DNA of 64,000 nucleotides from Roseiarcus sp963748545. GTDB lineage: Bacteria; Pseudomonadota; Alphaproteobacteria; Rhizobiales; Beijerinckiaceae. The translations under genes were made by a program, and so were the position numbers. The notes under the pieces are model-generated. The model worked only from the letters and a program-made list of their open reading frames with translations, was not told the DNA's origin and made no database searches. This document shows positions 16,991 through 25,319 of the stretch, one piece after another (positions within the stretch are counted from its first letter, which is position 1; each line of letters starts with the position of its first letter). The stretch is taken from the NCBI GenBank assembly GCA_963748545.1, contig CAVVJO010000041.1, positions 1 to 64,000 on the forward strand, given 5' to 3'.

Positions 16991-18780
16991 GCTTCCTCCC
17001 AGCTCGACGACAATCGAGTCGCCGTATTGATGATTCCGGCCATGGAATAGGTTTGGGGCAGGTTGCCCCAAAGCTGGCCGGTTTCAGGATGAATATCTTC
17101 CGACAGAAGGCCGAAGGCGTTCCGGTTGAGCAAAATCTCCTCGAACAATTCTCTCGCTTCCGCCTCCCGGCCAATGGAAGCCAGGGCGTCGGCGTACCAG
17201 AAATTACACGCGAGAAACGCCGTCTCAGGCGGCCCGAAATCATCGGGAGCGGTGTAGCGCATGACCCGCCGCTTGCGAACGAGGGTCCGGCCGATCGCTT
17301 CGCAAGTCTTGACGAAGCGCGGGTCGTTTGCGGGCAGCAATCCGAGTTTGGCGACGAGCAGGACACTGGCGTCGAGCGCGGGCTCCCCAAACGCCCCGGT
17401 CAGCGCACCCTGGGTTTCGTCCCAGGCCTCGCTGAGGATCCTTTCGCGCAATGTTGCGGCGCTTGTCTTCCAATAGGCGGCGCGGTCTCCAAGACCGAGC
17501 CGCCGAGCAATCCGGGCAAGCCGGTCGCAAGCCACCCAGCACAGGGTCGCCGAGTAGGTGTGAGGACGCTCACGGGTGCGATATTCCCACAAGCCCGCGT
17601 CCGGTTCGAACGCGCCCGCCAACGCCCGCGCGCCCAGGGTTTCGAGCATGCGGAACAGCGACTCATCGCCCATCGCCGGGAGGCGTTCGTCCACGAACAT
17701 CTGAGCGGCAGCAAGAACCACGCTGCCGTACACGTCATTCTGAGTCTGGTGGACGGCCTGATTGCCCACCCGGACCGGACCGTGTCCCAAAAAACCGGAG
17801 AGATCGGGCGCGATCCACTCTTCGAGCGGGGTGAAGGGGATGATGCCGTGCAGCGGCTGAATCGGACCACTGTCGATGGCGATGGTGGTGATGTAGTGGA
17901 TGTAGGATTCCATCGCCTGCGTCGCGCCGAGCCGGTTCAGCGCGTCGACGACAAAATATGCGTCCCTGAGCCAGCAGAAACGATAGTCCCAGTTCCGTGT
18001 GGAACCAGGCGCTTCCGGTATCGATGTCGTGTGAGCGGCGACGATCGCGCCGGTCTCCATGAAAGCGCAGAGCTTGAGGGTGATCGCCGCGCGCATCACC
18101 GCCTCTTGCCATTCGAAGGGAACGGCCAGGTTCCTCGACCAGTCGAGCCAGAACTCGCGCGTGTGGTCGAGAAATTCGCGGCTGGTCGCGTCGATCGCGG
18201 TCAGAAACGGCTCGTCCTGACCAAAGATCAAACTCACCGACCGTGTGAGGGGAAAAGTGATCTCGTTGACGACATAGCTCAGCGGCGCGTCGGTCGTCAG
18301 GCGCATGACGTGCGGTCCGCCGACGTAACGGATGTGATTCGAACCGACGACCGCGTTGGAGGTGGGGCGACCGTAGTTGTGGGTTGGCCGAACGCGAATG
18401 GCGATCCGCGGCATGCCGGCGAGCGGCTCCAGCCTTCGAATTATCTGCGGCGGATGAAACGGACGCTCGAATCGATCGAAGCGGGGCGCGAAATCGGTGA
18501 TCCGGAGGACTGCGCCGTCTTCGGCGGTGAGGATCGTCTCGACAACCGCAGTGTTGCGGATATAACGCGATTCGCTGGCGCTCAATCCATGCATCACGAC
18601 GTCGGAAAAGCCCTTTTCATCGTCGCCCGTAAGAAGCCGCGAAAACACCGGGTCTCCGTCGAAGCGCGGGAAACACCACCAGACGATCCGGGCCTGCTGA
18701 TTGACCAGAGCGGCAATGCAACCGTTTCCAATTAGCGCGAGATCGAGGGGCTGCCGTTGCGGCGTATCCAGACCGCTCAT
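16975..18780 (-). CDS. Glycoside hydrolase family 15 protein (glucoamylase/trehalase type)
   Basis: A 601-aa enzyme with an N-terminal beta-sandwich and a C-terminal (alpha/alpha)6 barrel. Recognisable GH15 stretches include RNWDYRFCWLRDAYFVVDAL, EEWIAPDLSGFLGHGPVRVG, QNDVYGSVVLAA and LLSEDIHPETGQLWGNLPQ, the last two containing acidic residues typical of the catalytic pair. In this neighbourhood the family member may act on trehalose or on maltooligosaccharides; bacterial GH15 includes trehalases. ATG at 18780 overlaps the otsB stop (ATGA) and its stop overlaps otsA, so all three are one translationally coupled unit. An enzyme that could degrade the product sits between the two synthetic ones. 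Confidence 0.9.
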   Translation of the reverse strand: MSGLDTPQRQPLDLALIGNGCIAALVNQQARIVWWCFPRFDGDPVFSRLLTGDDEKGFSDVVMHGLSASESRYIRNTAVVETILTAEDGAVLRITDFAPRFDRFERPFHPPQIIRRLEPLAGMPRIAIRVRPTHNYGRPTSNAVVGSNHIRYVGGPHVMRLTTDAPLSYVVNEITFPLTRSVSLIFGQDEPFLTAIDATSREFLDHTREFWLDWSRNLAVPFEWQEAVMRAAITLKLCAFMETGAIVAAHTTSIPEAPGSTRNWDYRFCWLRDAYFVVDALNRLGATQAMESYIHYITTIAIDSGPIQPLHGIIPFTPLEEWIAPDLSGFLGHGPVRVGNQAVHQTQNDVYGSVVLAAAQMFVDERLPAMGDESLFRMLETLGARALAGAFEPDAGLWEYRTRERPHTYSATLCWVACDRLARIARRLGLGDRAAYWKTSAATLRERILSEAWDETQGALTGAFGEPALDASVLLVAKLGLLPANDPRFVKTCEAIGRTLVRKRRVMRYTAPDDFGPPETAFLACNFWYADALASIGREAEARELFEEILLNRNAFGLLSEDIHPETGQLWGNLPQTYSMAGIINTATRLSSSWEEAWARA

Positions 18781-19529
18781 GCCGAAGCGCCACCGCTCGC
18801 GAAGGCGGCGAGCCACCCTCGGACCGCGCTGGGGCTTTCGAACGTAGCAAAAACCCCGGGCCGTCGACTCCCGACCGAATAGGCGCGACCGCCTCTGGCG
18901 TTGACGGCAGCGAAACCGGCCTCGTCGGTGTCGTCATCTCCGATAAAGATCGGAGTGCGTCCCATGAAAGCCGGCGTCGCAAGAAAAGCTTCCACGGCTC
19001 GACCTTTGTCGAATCGCCGAGACTTCAACTCAAATGCGCAATGCGCTTCCAGCATCGTGATCCCCGATTGCGGCTGCCTTTCGACGAGGCGCGTAAGCCG
19101 CGCCCTTAAGGCGTCGCCGACAGCCGGCGCTTGCCGGTAATGAACCGCGTAGCTGTAATGCTTGTTTTCAATGAAGGTTCCGGGGAATTCGCCGGCGATC
19201 GTCTTCAGCTCGGAGCTCAAGCCGGACGGCAACACGTCAGCGCCGATCGCAGGGGTGGGGTCAACACCGGGTTGGAGACGCAACTCCGCGCCGTGAACGC
19301 CGGCCGCGCGGAGTTCGAGAGGCGCGAACAGCCGGTCGAGTTCCGCGATCGGACGGCCGCTGACCAGTGCGAGCGCCCCGTCGGTTCTCGTCGATGCGGC
19401 CGCGACGCTTTTGACAAGACCCGCAGGAACCGTGACGCGCTCGGGCCGCTCGGCGATATCGAGCAACGTCCCATCGACGTCGAGGAAAAGTGCGATCCGA
19501 TCGCCCGCCTCGGACGCCCTGCGCGGCAT
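18777..19529 (-). CDS. otsB: Trehalose-6-phosphate phosphatase
   Basis: A 250-aa HAD-superfamily phosphatase that dephosphorylates trehalose-6-phosphate. Motif I is FLDVDGTLLDIA, with the nucleophile and general-acid Asp; motif II lies in LVSGRPIAELDRLF; motif III/IV is in KGRAVEAF and FIGDDDTDEAGF. The cap region HGAELRL is also conserved. ATG at 19529 is preferred to a TTG at 19565. It is first gene of otsB-GH15-otsA, a compatible-solute unit used in osmotic, desiccation or heat stress. No EcfG promoter was found directly upstream. Confidence 0.93.
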   Translation of the reverse strand: MPRRASEAGDRIALFLDVDGTLLDIAERPERVTVPAGLVKSVAAASTRTDGALALVSGRPIAELDRLFAPLELRAAGVHGAELRLQPGVDPTPAIGADVLPSGLSSELKTIAGEFPGTFIENKHYSYAVHYRQAPAVGDALRARLTRLVERQPQSGITMLEAHCAFELKSRRFDKGRAVEAFLATPAFMGRTPIFIGDDDTDEAGFAAVNARGGRAYSVGSRRPGVFATFESPSAVRGWLAAFASGGASA

Positions 19530-19767
19530 CTGTGAAACGTCTGATGAAGCGAACGCTGTCCGCAATCTGCCACTCCGGTCCTGCCGCCGAGGTGGTTAGC
19601 GTCGCTTCGCGGCGATAGCGTGGTCGAATGGTGGCGAGCGGCGCAGAACGGCAGTCGACCCGCAAGGCGAGGTCGCGAGAAAGAGCAACTTGCTATGAAT
19701 TGGCGTAGTGAAGGTGGAATTGGAGCCCGATGCGCGAACTATCTTCCAGATCATTTCCGCCTCGACC

Positions 19768-19792
19768 GGAACTCGCGAGCGCTTTTCTCGTT
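19768..19792 (+). promoter_or_regulatory. EcfG-type general stress promoter of csbD
   Basis: GGAAC at 19768-19772 and CGTT at 19789-19792 are separated by 16 bases, matching the alphaproteobacterial general-stress sigma factor EcfG consensus. The -10 ends 37 bases before the csbD start. Confidence 0.75.
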
Positions 19793-19829
19793 ATTGCATG
19801 GCGGGTGGCGAAACGAAGGACACGAAACC

Positions 19830-20000
19830 ATGGACAAAGAGCACGTCAAAGGCGCGGCCGACAAGGTGAAGGGCGCCATCAAGGACGCGGCTGGCAAGAT
19901 GACGGACGACAAGTCGCTGCAGGCCGAAGGCAAGATGGACAAGGCCAAGGGCGCCGCCCATCAGGTAGCGGGCGACATCAAGGACGCGGCCAAACGCTGA
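19830..20000 (+). CDS. CsbD family stress protein
   Basis: A 56-aa hydrophilic protein, MDKEHVKGAADKVKGAIKD followed by AAGKMTDDKSLQAEGKMDK and KGAAHQVAGDIKDAAKR. The repeated KGAxxxxxGxIKDAAGK pattern with Lys, Ala and Gly is that of the CsbD family, small general-stress proteins of unknown biochemical function. Longer upstream starts are not needed. An EcfG promoter precedes it and a strong terminator follows 22 bases after the stop, so it is a single-gene transcript under general stress control. Confidence 0.9.
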   Translation: MDKEHVKGAADKVKGAIKDAAGKMTDDKSLQAEGKMDKAKGAAHQVAGDIKDAAKR

Positions 20001-20021
20001 TAGTCCTTGCTAGGACTTGAA

Positions 20022-20047
20022 GGCCGCCCTCCCTGGGCGGCCTTTTT
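20022..20047 (+). terminator. Terminator of csbD
   Basis: GGCCGCCCT/GGGCGGCC hairpin with a TCC loop, then TTTTTCGTTTGA. It is almost identical to the terminator at 2-28 over about 34 bases. Confidence 0.9.
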
Positions 20048-20096
20048 CGTTTGACCTACCGCGCATATTGCGGGCTCTGACGGCGTCAGAGCGAGG

Positions 20097-20279
20097 TCAC
20101 TTCTCAGTTTGAGGCCGCCTTATCAGGTCTGAAAGCTGTCGCCTAAGAGACGGGCCTTGAATTTGATCGACGGAGTACCCTTCGCGCTTGAGCGCGGTGA
20201 TGATCTCCGTGACGCTGGCTGCTCCACCAGATTTCGCTAACTCGAAAGCACGTTCGATGGCAGTTTTTCTGTGATCCAT
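20097..20279 (-). CDS. Small conserved hypothetical protein
   Basis: A 60-aa protein starting MDHRKTAIERAFELAKSGGA, then ASVTEIITALKREGYSVDQ and LRRQLSDLIRRP. The pattern of three short amphipathic helices with a S-V-x-E-I-x-x-x-L-K segment suggests a small helical or helix-turn-helix-like fold. I have seen similar small proteins in Hyphomicrobiales but know no function. An in-frame ATG at 20297 would add six residues; 20279 is preferred. It is convergent with csbD and diverges from the DUF3311 gene. Confidence 0.7.
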   Translation of the reverse strand: MDHRKTAIERAFELAKSGGAASVTEIITALKREGYSVDQIQGPSLRRQLSDLIRRPQTEK

Positions 20280-20362
20280 GTCGACAGGCCTACGCAAACT
20301 TCGAGGCGCAGGCGAGGCAGTCAGAATTTATCTACCGAGCGGCGAGGATCTAGGTCGCTCAC

Positions 20363-20644
20363 GTGAGCCCCGACAGCTTGAACTCCGAGCATTGTGTGTC
20401 GGCTAAGTCGCTTGCGCCCCTCATCGTAGGCAATCCTTTGATCCGCTGGCTCGCTGCGCTTCCCTTTCTCGCCATGCTGTTCGGGCCCGTCCTGATCAAC
20501 CGGACGCAGCCGCTGGTGCTTGGCATGCCGATGTTGCTAGCGTGGCTGGTGATGTGGGTGGTTCTCACCTCGGCCATCATGGCCGTGATCTATGCCTTCG
20601 ATCCTGCGAACCGTGACGGCGTGGACCGGGGCGACCGTCCATGA
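20363..20644 (+). CDS. DUF3311 family membrane protein
   Basis: A 93-aa protein with two membrane helices (IRWLAALPFLAMLFGPVLI and MLLAWLVMWVVLTSAIMAVIYAFDP). The FxxxxxxPxxxN and MPxLLxWLxxWVVLTS patterns are those of DUF3311, a small partner protein encoded upstream of certain sodium/solute symporters. GTG at 20363 is used as start; later starts are possible. Its end overlaps the symporter start (ATGA), so the two are probably made together. The biochemical role of DUF3311 is unknown. Confidence 0.85.
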   Translation: MSPDSLNSEHCVSAKSLAPLIVGNPLIRWLAALPFLAMLFGPVLINRTQPLVLGMPMLLAWLVMWVVLTSAIMAVIYAFDPANRDGVDRGDRP

Positions 20645-22119
20645 ACCCGGCGCTCCTGATCATCTTCGCCTTCGCAGCGCTTGCGCTGGGGCTTGGTCTC
20701 CGCGCCGCCCATGGCAAGGACATGAGCCTCGAGCAATGGACTGTGGCCGGCCGGGGCTTCGGGGCGGTCTTCGTCTTCCTGCTGATGGCAGGGGAAATCT
20801 ATACGACCTTCACGTTCCTGGGAGGCAGTGGTTGGGCCTACGGCAAGGGCGGGCCGACCTATTACATCCTTTGCTATGGCAGCCTGGCCTACATCCTGTC
20901 CTACTGGTTGTTGCCGGCGATCTGGCGTTACGCGCGCGCGCACCATCTCATTTCCCAGCCGCACTATTTCCGCCACAGGTACGACAGCCCCGTGCTGGGG
21001 GGACTGGTCGCGCTCGTGGGGGTCGTGGCGCTGATCCCGTATATGGTCCTCCAGCTCAAGGGGCTCGGGATCATCGTCTCGACCAGTTCCTATGGGTTAA
21101 TTTCGCCCGAGGTTGCGATCTGGATCGGCGCCGCGATCGTGACGGCTTATGTGATGGTGTCGGGGGTCCGCGGCTCCGCATGGAACGCGGTCGTCAAGGA
21201 TGTTTGCATCCTGCTCATCGTTCTCTTCCTCGGCATCTACCTGCCGCTTCACCTTTACGGCGGGTTCGGCGCGATGTTCAGCGCGATCGACGAGGCCAAG
21301 CCCGGCTTTCTGGCGCTTCCGGAGCGCGGTCAGAACGTTTTGTGGTTCTCCTCGAGCGTGCTGCTCTCGGCACTCGGCTTTTATATGTGGCCGCATTCGT
21401 TTGGCGCGGTGTTCACCGCGCGAGACGAGAGGGTGTTCCGCAAAAATGCGATCGTCATGCCGCTCTACCAGCTCATTCTGCTGTTCGTGTTCTTTGTCGG
21501 ATTCGCTGCGGTTCTCACGGTTCCCGGCCTGAAGGGCGGCGAGGTGGATCTGGCGCTGTTCAAAGTCGCGATCCAGACTTTCGATCCGTGGTTTGTCGGC
21601 GTGATCGGCGGGGCCGGCGTGCTGACTGCTCTCGTCCCGGGCTCGCTGATCCTGATGTCAGCTGCGACCCTGTTCGCCAACGACATTGTTGCGCCGCTGG
21701 CTGGAGTCGCCAATTCCGACCGCATCGCGCTGATCGCGCGCGCATCCGTTCCGATCTGGGCGCTGGTCGCGGTTTGGTTTGCGGTCGGGGGCAGCCAGAC
21801 GATCGTGGCGCTGCTGCTGATGGGCTACGCGTTCGTGACGCAACTTTTTCCGGCCTTGATCGCAAGCCTGTTGCCGCGCAATCCGGTCAGCAAGGCCGGC
21901 GCCTTTGCGGGGATCGCCGCCGGCGTCGGCATGGTGGCGCTGACGACGACGCAGCACCTGACCCTGACGAGCCTCCTGCCGTTTCTGCCCCCGGTTCTCG
22001 ACGACGTGAACATCGGCATCGCGGCGCTCGTTCTCAATATCGTCGTGCTTGGCGTGGTCAGCGCCGTGCTGCCTCCGCGGCTCGACCCGGCCAACGCCGC
22101 CGGGCGCGCGGCGGAATAA
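20641..22119 (+). CDS. Sodium:solute symporter (SSS family)
   Basis: A 492-aa inner-membrane transporter with about 13 hydrophobic helices. Diagnostic stretches are EQWTVAGRGFGAVFVFLLMAG at the start, YTTFTFLGGSGWAYGKG, and FYMWPHSFGAVFTARDE, all typical of the SSS family that couples solute uptake to Na+. The substrate cannot be read from sequence; members paired with DUF3311 include monocarboxylate-type permeases. ATG at 20641 overlaps the upstream DUF3311 gene. Stop at 22119 is two bases from the convergent M20 gene. Confidence 0.92.
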   Translation: MNPALLIIFAFAALALGLGLRAAHGKDMSLEQWTVAGRGFGAVFVFLLMAGEIYTTFTFLGGSGWAYGKGGPTYYILCYGSLAYILSYWLLPAIWRYARAHHLISQPHYFRHRYDSPVLGGLVALVGVVALIPYMVLQLKGLGIIVSTSSYGLISPEVAIWIGAAIVTAYVMVSGVRGSAWNAVVKDVCILLIVLFLGIYLPLHLYGGFGAMFSAIDEAKPGFLALPERGQNVLWFSSSVLLSALGFYMWPHSFGAVFTARDERVFRKNAIVMPLYQLILLFVFFVGFAAVLTVPGLKGGEVDLALFKVAIQTFDPWFVGVIGGAGVLTALVPGSLILMSAATLFANDIVAPLAGVANSDRIALIARASVPIWALVAVWFAVGGSQTIVALLLMGYAFVTQLFPALIASLLPRNPVSKAGAFAGIAAGVGMVALTTTQHLTLTSLLPFLPPVLDDVNIGIAALVLNIVVLGVVSAVLPPRLDPANAAGRAAE

Positions 22120-22120
22120 A

Positions 22121-23308
22121 TCAGCCCGGAAGAACCCGCCGCGCGAGTTCGACCCAATAGGCCACGCCATAAGGTATGGCCGCGTCGTTGAAGTCGTATT
22201 TCGGGTTATGCAGCATGGCGGTCTCGCCATTGCCGACAAAGATATACGCCCCGGGAACCTGCCGCAAAACGAAGGCGAAATCCTCCGCCCCCATCACCGG
22301 CTTCACATCGTCGCGGACATGCTCCGCTCCCGCGACCGCGCGCATCGCTTCGAGCGCGATCTCGGTCTCGACCGGATGATTGACAGTCGGCGGGTAGGGG
22401 ATCCCGTCCGGCGCCTCGACCGTCGCGCGAACGCCAAACGCCGCGGCGGTGTCCGCGCAGATCCGCCGAAGCTCCGTCTCGATAGTCTTGCCGACCCCTT
22501 CGGCGAAGCAACGGATGTTGCATTTCATCGAGACTCGGTCGGGGATCACGTTGAAGGCCTCGCCGGCGTGGATCGTGGTAATCGACACGACCGCCGGATC
22601 GAGCGGATCGATCACGCGGGAGACAATGGTCTGCGCCGCCGTCACGATCGCCGCGGCCGCGACGATCGGATCGCGGGTCAGGTGTGGGAACGCCGCGTGT
22701 CCGCCGTGGCCGTCGATCGTGATGTGGAACTTGCCGGTCGATGCCATCGCCGGCCCGCGCACGACTCCGAACGAGCCGACCGGCGTGCCAGGCCAGTTGT
22801 GCACCGCATAAGCGCCCTTGACCGGGAAACGTTCGAGCATCCCGTCGTCGATCATCGCCTGGGCCCCGGCGTCGCCTTCCTCCGCCGGCTGAAAGCAGAA
22901 GACCAGGGTCCCGTCGAAGGCGCGGGTCTCGGCGAGATGCTTCGCGGCGCCGAGCAGCATGGTGGTGTGGCCGTCGTGGCCGCAGGCGTGCATCCGTCCG
23001 GGCGAGATCGAAGCGTAATCCGCTCCGGTGGCCTCGGGAATCGGGAGCGCGTCCATGTCGGCGCGGAAGAGCACCCGCTTGTCGGCGGCGGCCGCAGGGC
23101 CGCTTGCGCCGTGCAGCACGCCGAGGACGCCGGTCTTGCCGACCCCCTCGATCACCTCGTCGAAGCCGAAACCGCGAAGCCGCTCCGCGACGAGACCGGC
23201 GGTCCGCGGCACTTCGTAGCTCAGTTCCGGATGGCGGTGGAGGTCCCGCCGCCACTCGGTCAGCTCGGGGACCATGGCGGCGATGGAGTTTCGGACGGGG
23301 GCGTTCAT
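22121..23308 (-). CDS. M20 family amidohydrolase (hippurate hydrolase-like)
   Basis: A 395-aa metal-dependent amidohydrolase/carboxypeptidase. It begins with RRDLHRHPELSYEVPRTAG and has the metal-site motifs ADMDALPI, MHACGHDGHTTMLL and FCFQPAEEGDAGAQAM, then the dimerisation domain (ITIDGHGGHAAFPHLT) and a late MGAEDFAFVL and LHNPKYDFND. Members cleave N-acyl amino acids, hippurate or indole-amide conjugates; the substrate is not specified by motifs. It diverges from ornithine cyclodeaminase, suggesting an amino-acid catabolism neighbourhood. The ORF is complete. Confidence 0.92.
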   Translation of the reverse strand: MNAPVRNSIAAMVPELTEWRRDLHRHPELSYEVPRTAGLVAERLRGFGFDEVIEGVGKTGVLGVLHGASGPAAAADKRVLFRADMDALPIPEATGADYASISPGRMHACGHDGHTTMLLGAAKHLAETRAFDGTLVFCFQPAEEGDAGAQAMIDDGMLERFPVKGAYAVHNWPGTPVGSFGVVRGPAMASTGKFHITIDGHGGHAAFPHLTRDPIVAAAAIVTAAQTIVSRVIDPLDPAVVSITTIHAGEAFNVIPDRVSMKCNIRCFAEGVGKTIETELRRICADTAAAFGVRATVEAPDGIPYPPTVNHPVETEIALEAMRAVAGAEHVRDDVKPVMGAEDFAFVLRQVPGAYIFVGNGETAMLHNPKYDFNDAAIPYGVAYWVELARRVLPG

Positions 23309-23424
23309 GTCGGGGATCGGCTCCGATATAAGGGTTCGGACTCGCCGCGCTGGGGCGACCGGGCTCTCAGGCTAGTCTGGGCCTTCGCCACGCCGCAAGC
23401 AAGCCGTGAGCCAGGAGCCTGCCG

Positions 23425-24479
23425 ATGACCCAGCCGGGGCCGGGGCTATTGAGTCTCGTACCGTTCGTCAGCGTCGACCACATGATGCGGATCGTGTGGG
23501 ACATCGGCGTCGAACGCATGATGGTCGAACTCGCCGCCTATATCGAAGAGGACTTCCGCCGCTGGGAGGTGTTCGACAAGACGCCCCGGATTCCCGCGCA
23601 TTCGGCCGAGGGCGTGATCGAGCTGATGCCGACCAGCGACGGGGCGACCTACGGCTTCAAATACGTCAATGGACACCCGAAGAACGCGGCGGCGGGCCGC
23701 CAGACGGTGACGGCCTTCGGCGTGCTGTCGCACGTCGACAGCGGCTATCCGATGCTCATTTCGGAAATGACCATCCTGACCGCCCTGCGCACCGCGGCGA
23801 CGTCCGCTCTCGCGGCCAAGGTCCTCGCGCCGCCGGATTCCCGGACGATGGCGATCATCGGCAACGGGGCGCAAAGCGAATTCCAGGCGGTCGCCTTCAA
23901 GGCGCTCTGCGGCGTCGAAACGGTGCGGCTCTACGACATCGATCCGCAGGCGACGCGAAAGGCGGCGGCGAACCTCGCGGGATCGGGATTGAGGGTTGTC
24001 GCCTGCGGTTCGAGCGAGGAGGCGATCCTCGGCGCCGAGATCGTCACCACCTGCACCGCGGACAAGCGCTTCGCCACCATTCTGACCGACAACATGATCG
24101 GCGCGGGCGTCCACCTCAACGCGATCGGCGGCGACGGCCCGGGCAAGACCGAGCTGCACCGGGACATCCTGCTGCGCTCGGACATTTTCGTCGAATACGC
24201 TCCGCAGACCCGGATCGAGGGCGAGATCCAGCAGCTCGAGCGCGACCATCCGGTGACCGAGCTGTGGCAGGTCCTCACCGGGCAGGCGCCGGGCGCCGGG
24301 ACTCCAGGCAGATCACGCTGTTCGACGGGGTCGGCTTCGCGATCGAAGACTTTTCCGCGCTCCGATACATCCGCGACCAGCTTCCGCGGACGCAGGAGTT
24401 CGTCAACCTCGACCTGCTCGCCGACCCCGACGATCCGCGCGACCTTTACGGCATGCTGCTGAGGCACCGCCCGCCTTGA
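23425..24479 (+). pseudogene. Ornithine cyclodeaminase family protein, frameshifted
   Basis: Members of this NAD-dependent family convert ornithine to proline and ammonia or act on related amino acids. Conserved parts are MMVELAAYIEEDFRRWE, the substrate Lys region YGFKYVNGHPKN, the Rossmann loop IIGNGAQSEFQAVAF and HLNAIGGDGPGKTEL. The reading frame is intact to about 24290 (VLTGQAPG); the conserved end (RQITLFDGVGFAIEDFSALR ... DLYGMLLRHRPP) is in a neighbouring frame. One missing base near 24290-24305 explains it; repaired length about 351 aa is normal. Only the last 60 residues are affected. Confidence 0.87.
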
Positions 24480-24736
24480 CCGGGGAAGGCCGCTCCGGGC
24501 CTGAGCGCAGTTTTCGGGCCAATGGTCTTTGTTATCAGAGACTTACGCTCCATTGCGACCGACTCTCAGGCGAGAGATTCAATGATATCAAGGTCTTGGC
24601 GGGAGGCTAGGGCGTCGCCCTGTTGGACGGGGCCGGCGACGTCGCCCGGCGCGGTCAGCGACCACGCCTACAATGCCCCTCCTGTAACGAACGACCCGTC
24701 GAGGACGAATGAGGATTTGCGAACCGGAGCTCCGCC

Positions 24737-25216
24737 ATGATCGATCGCCGTCAAATCCTCGGGTCCCTGTCCCTGGCCGCGCTGGCCTCCCCATTCGTGC
24801 GGTCCGCCGAAGCCGGGCCGGCGGTCGAGGTCGTCCATAGCGACGCCGAATGGCGCAAGCTCCTGAGCCCCGATCAGTATGACGTGCTGCGCGAGGCGGG
24901 CACTGAGCGGCCTTTCACCAGCCCGCTGCTTAACGAGCATCGCAAGGGCGTGTTCGCCTGCGCCGGCTGCGAGCGCGACCTGTTCAGCTCCGAGACCAAG
25001 TTCGACAGCGGCACGGGTTGGCCGAGCTTCTGGAAGCCGCTGCCGGGCGCGGTGATCGAAACCTCGGACCACAGCTTCTTCATGGCGCGCACCGCGGTCG
25101 CGTGCAGCCGCTGCGGCGGCCATCTCGGTCACGTCTTCGACGACGGGCCGCCGCCCACCGGCCTGCGCTACTGCATGAACGGCGTCGCGCTCGCGTTCAA
25201 GCCGCAGGTCGCGTGA
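24737..25216 (+). CDS. msrB: Peptide-methionine (R)-S-oxide reductase, exported
   Basis: MsrB reduces the R epimer of methionine sulfoxide in proteins. The 159-aa product has two zinc-binding CxxC pairs (CAGC at 75-78, CSRC at 123-126), the motif GTGWPSFWKP and the catalytic Cys in GLRYCMNG (C146). The N-terminus MIDRRQILGSLSLAALASPF contains a twin-arginine motif followed by a hydrophobic segment and AEA, so export to the periplasm, probably by Tat, is predicted. A second resolving Cys is not evident near the N-terminus. It would repair oxidised envelope proteins. Confidence 0.93.
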   Translation: MIDRRQILGSLSLAALASPFVRSAEAGPAVEVVHSDAEWRKLLSPDQYDVLREAGTERPFTSPLLNEHRKGVFACAGCERDLFSSETKFDSGTGWPSFWKPLPGAVIETSDHSFFMARTAVACSRCGGHLGHVFDDGPPPTGLRYCMNGVALAFKPQVA

Positions 25217-25319
25217 AGCTCTCACCCAGGGGCGCCTGCGCTTGGCTGCCAGCCTCGGGTCGCCATGAAGCCGCGGACCGCTTGGCCGATCTCGCCGATC
25301 GGGTGTATTTCGCCAAGCC

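Noticed and set aside
17053..18735. Long plus-strand ORF of 560 codons
   Set aside because: Antisense to the GH15 gene; Arg/Asp/Glu-rich composition typical of GC shadow frames and no RBS or recognisable domain.
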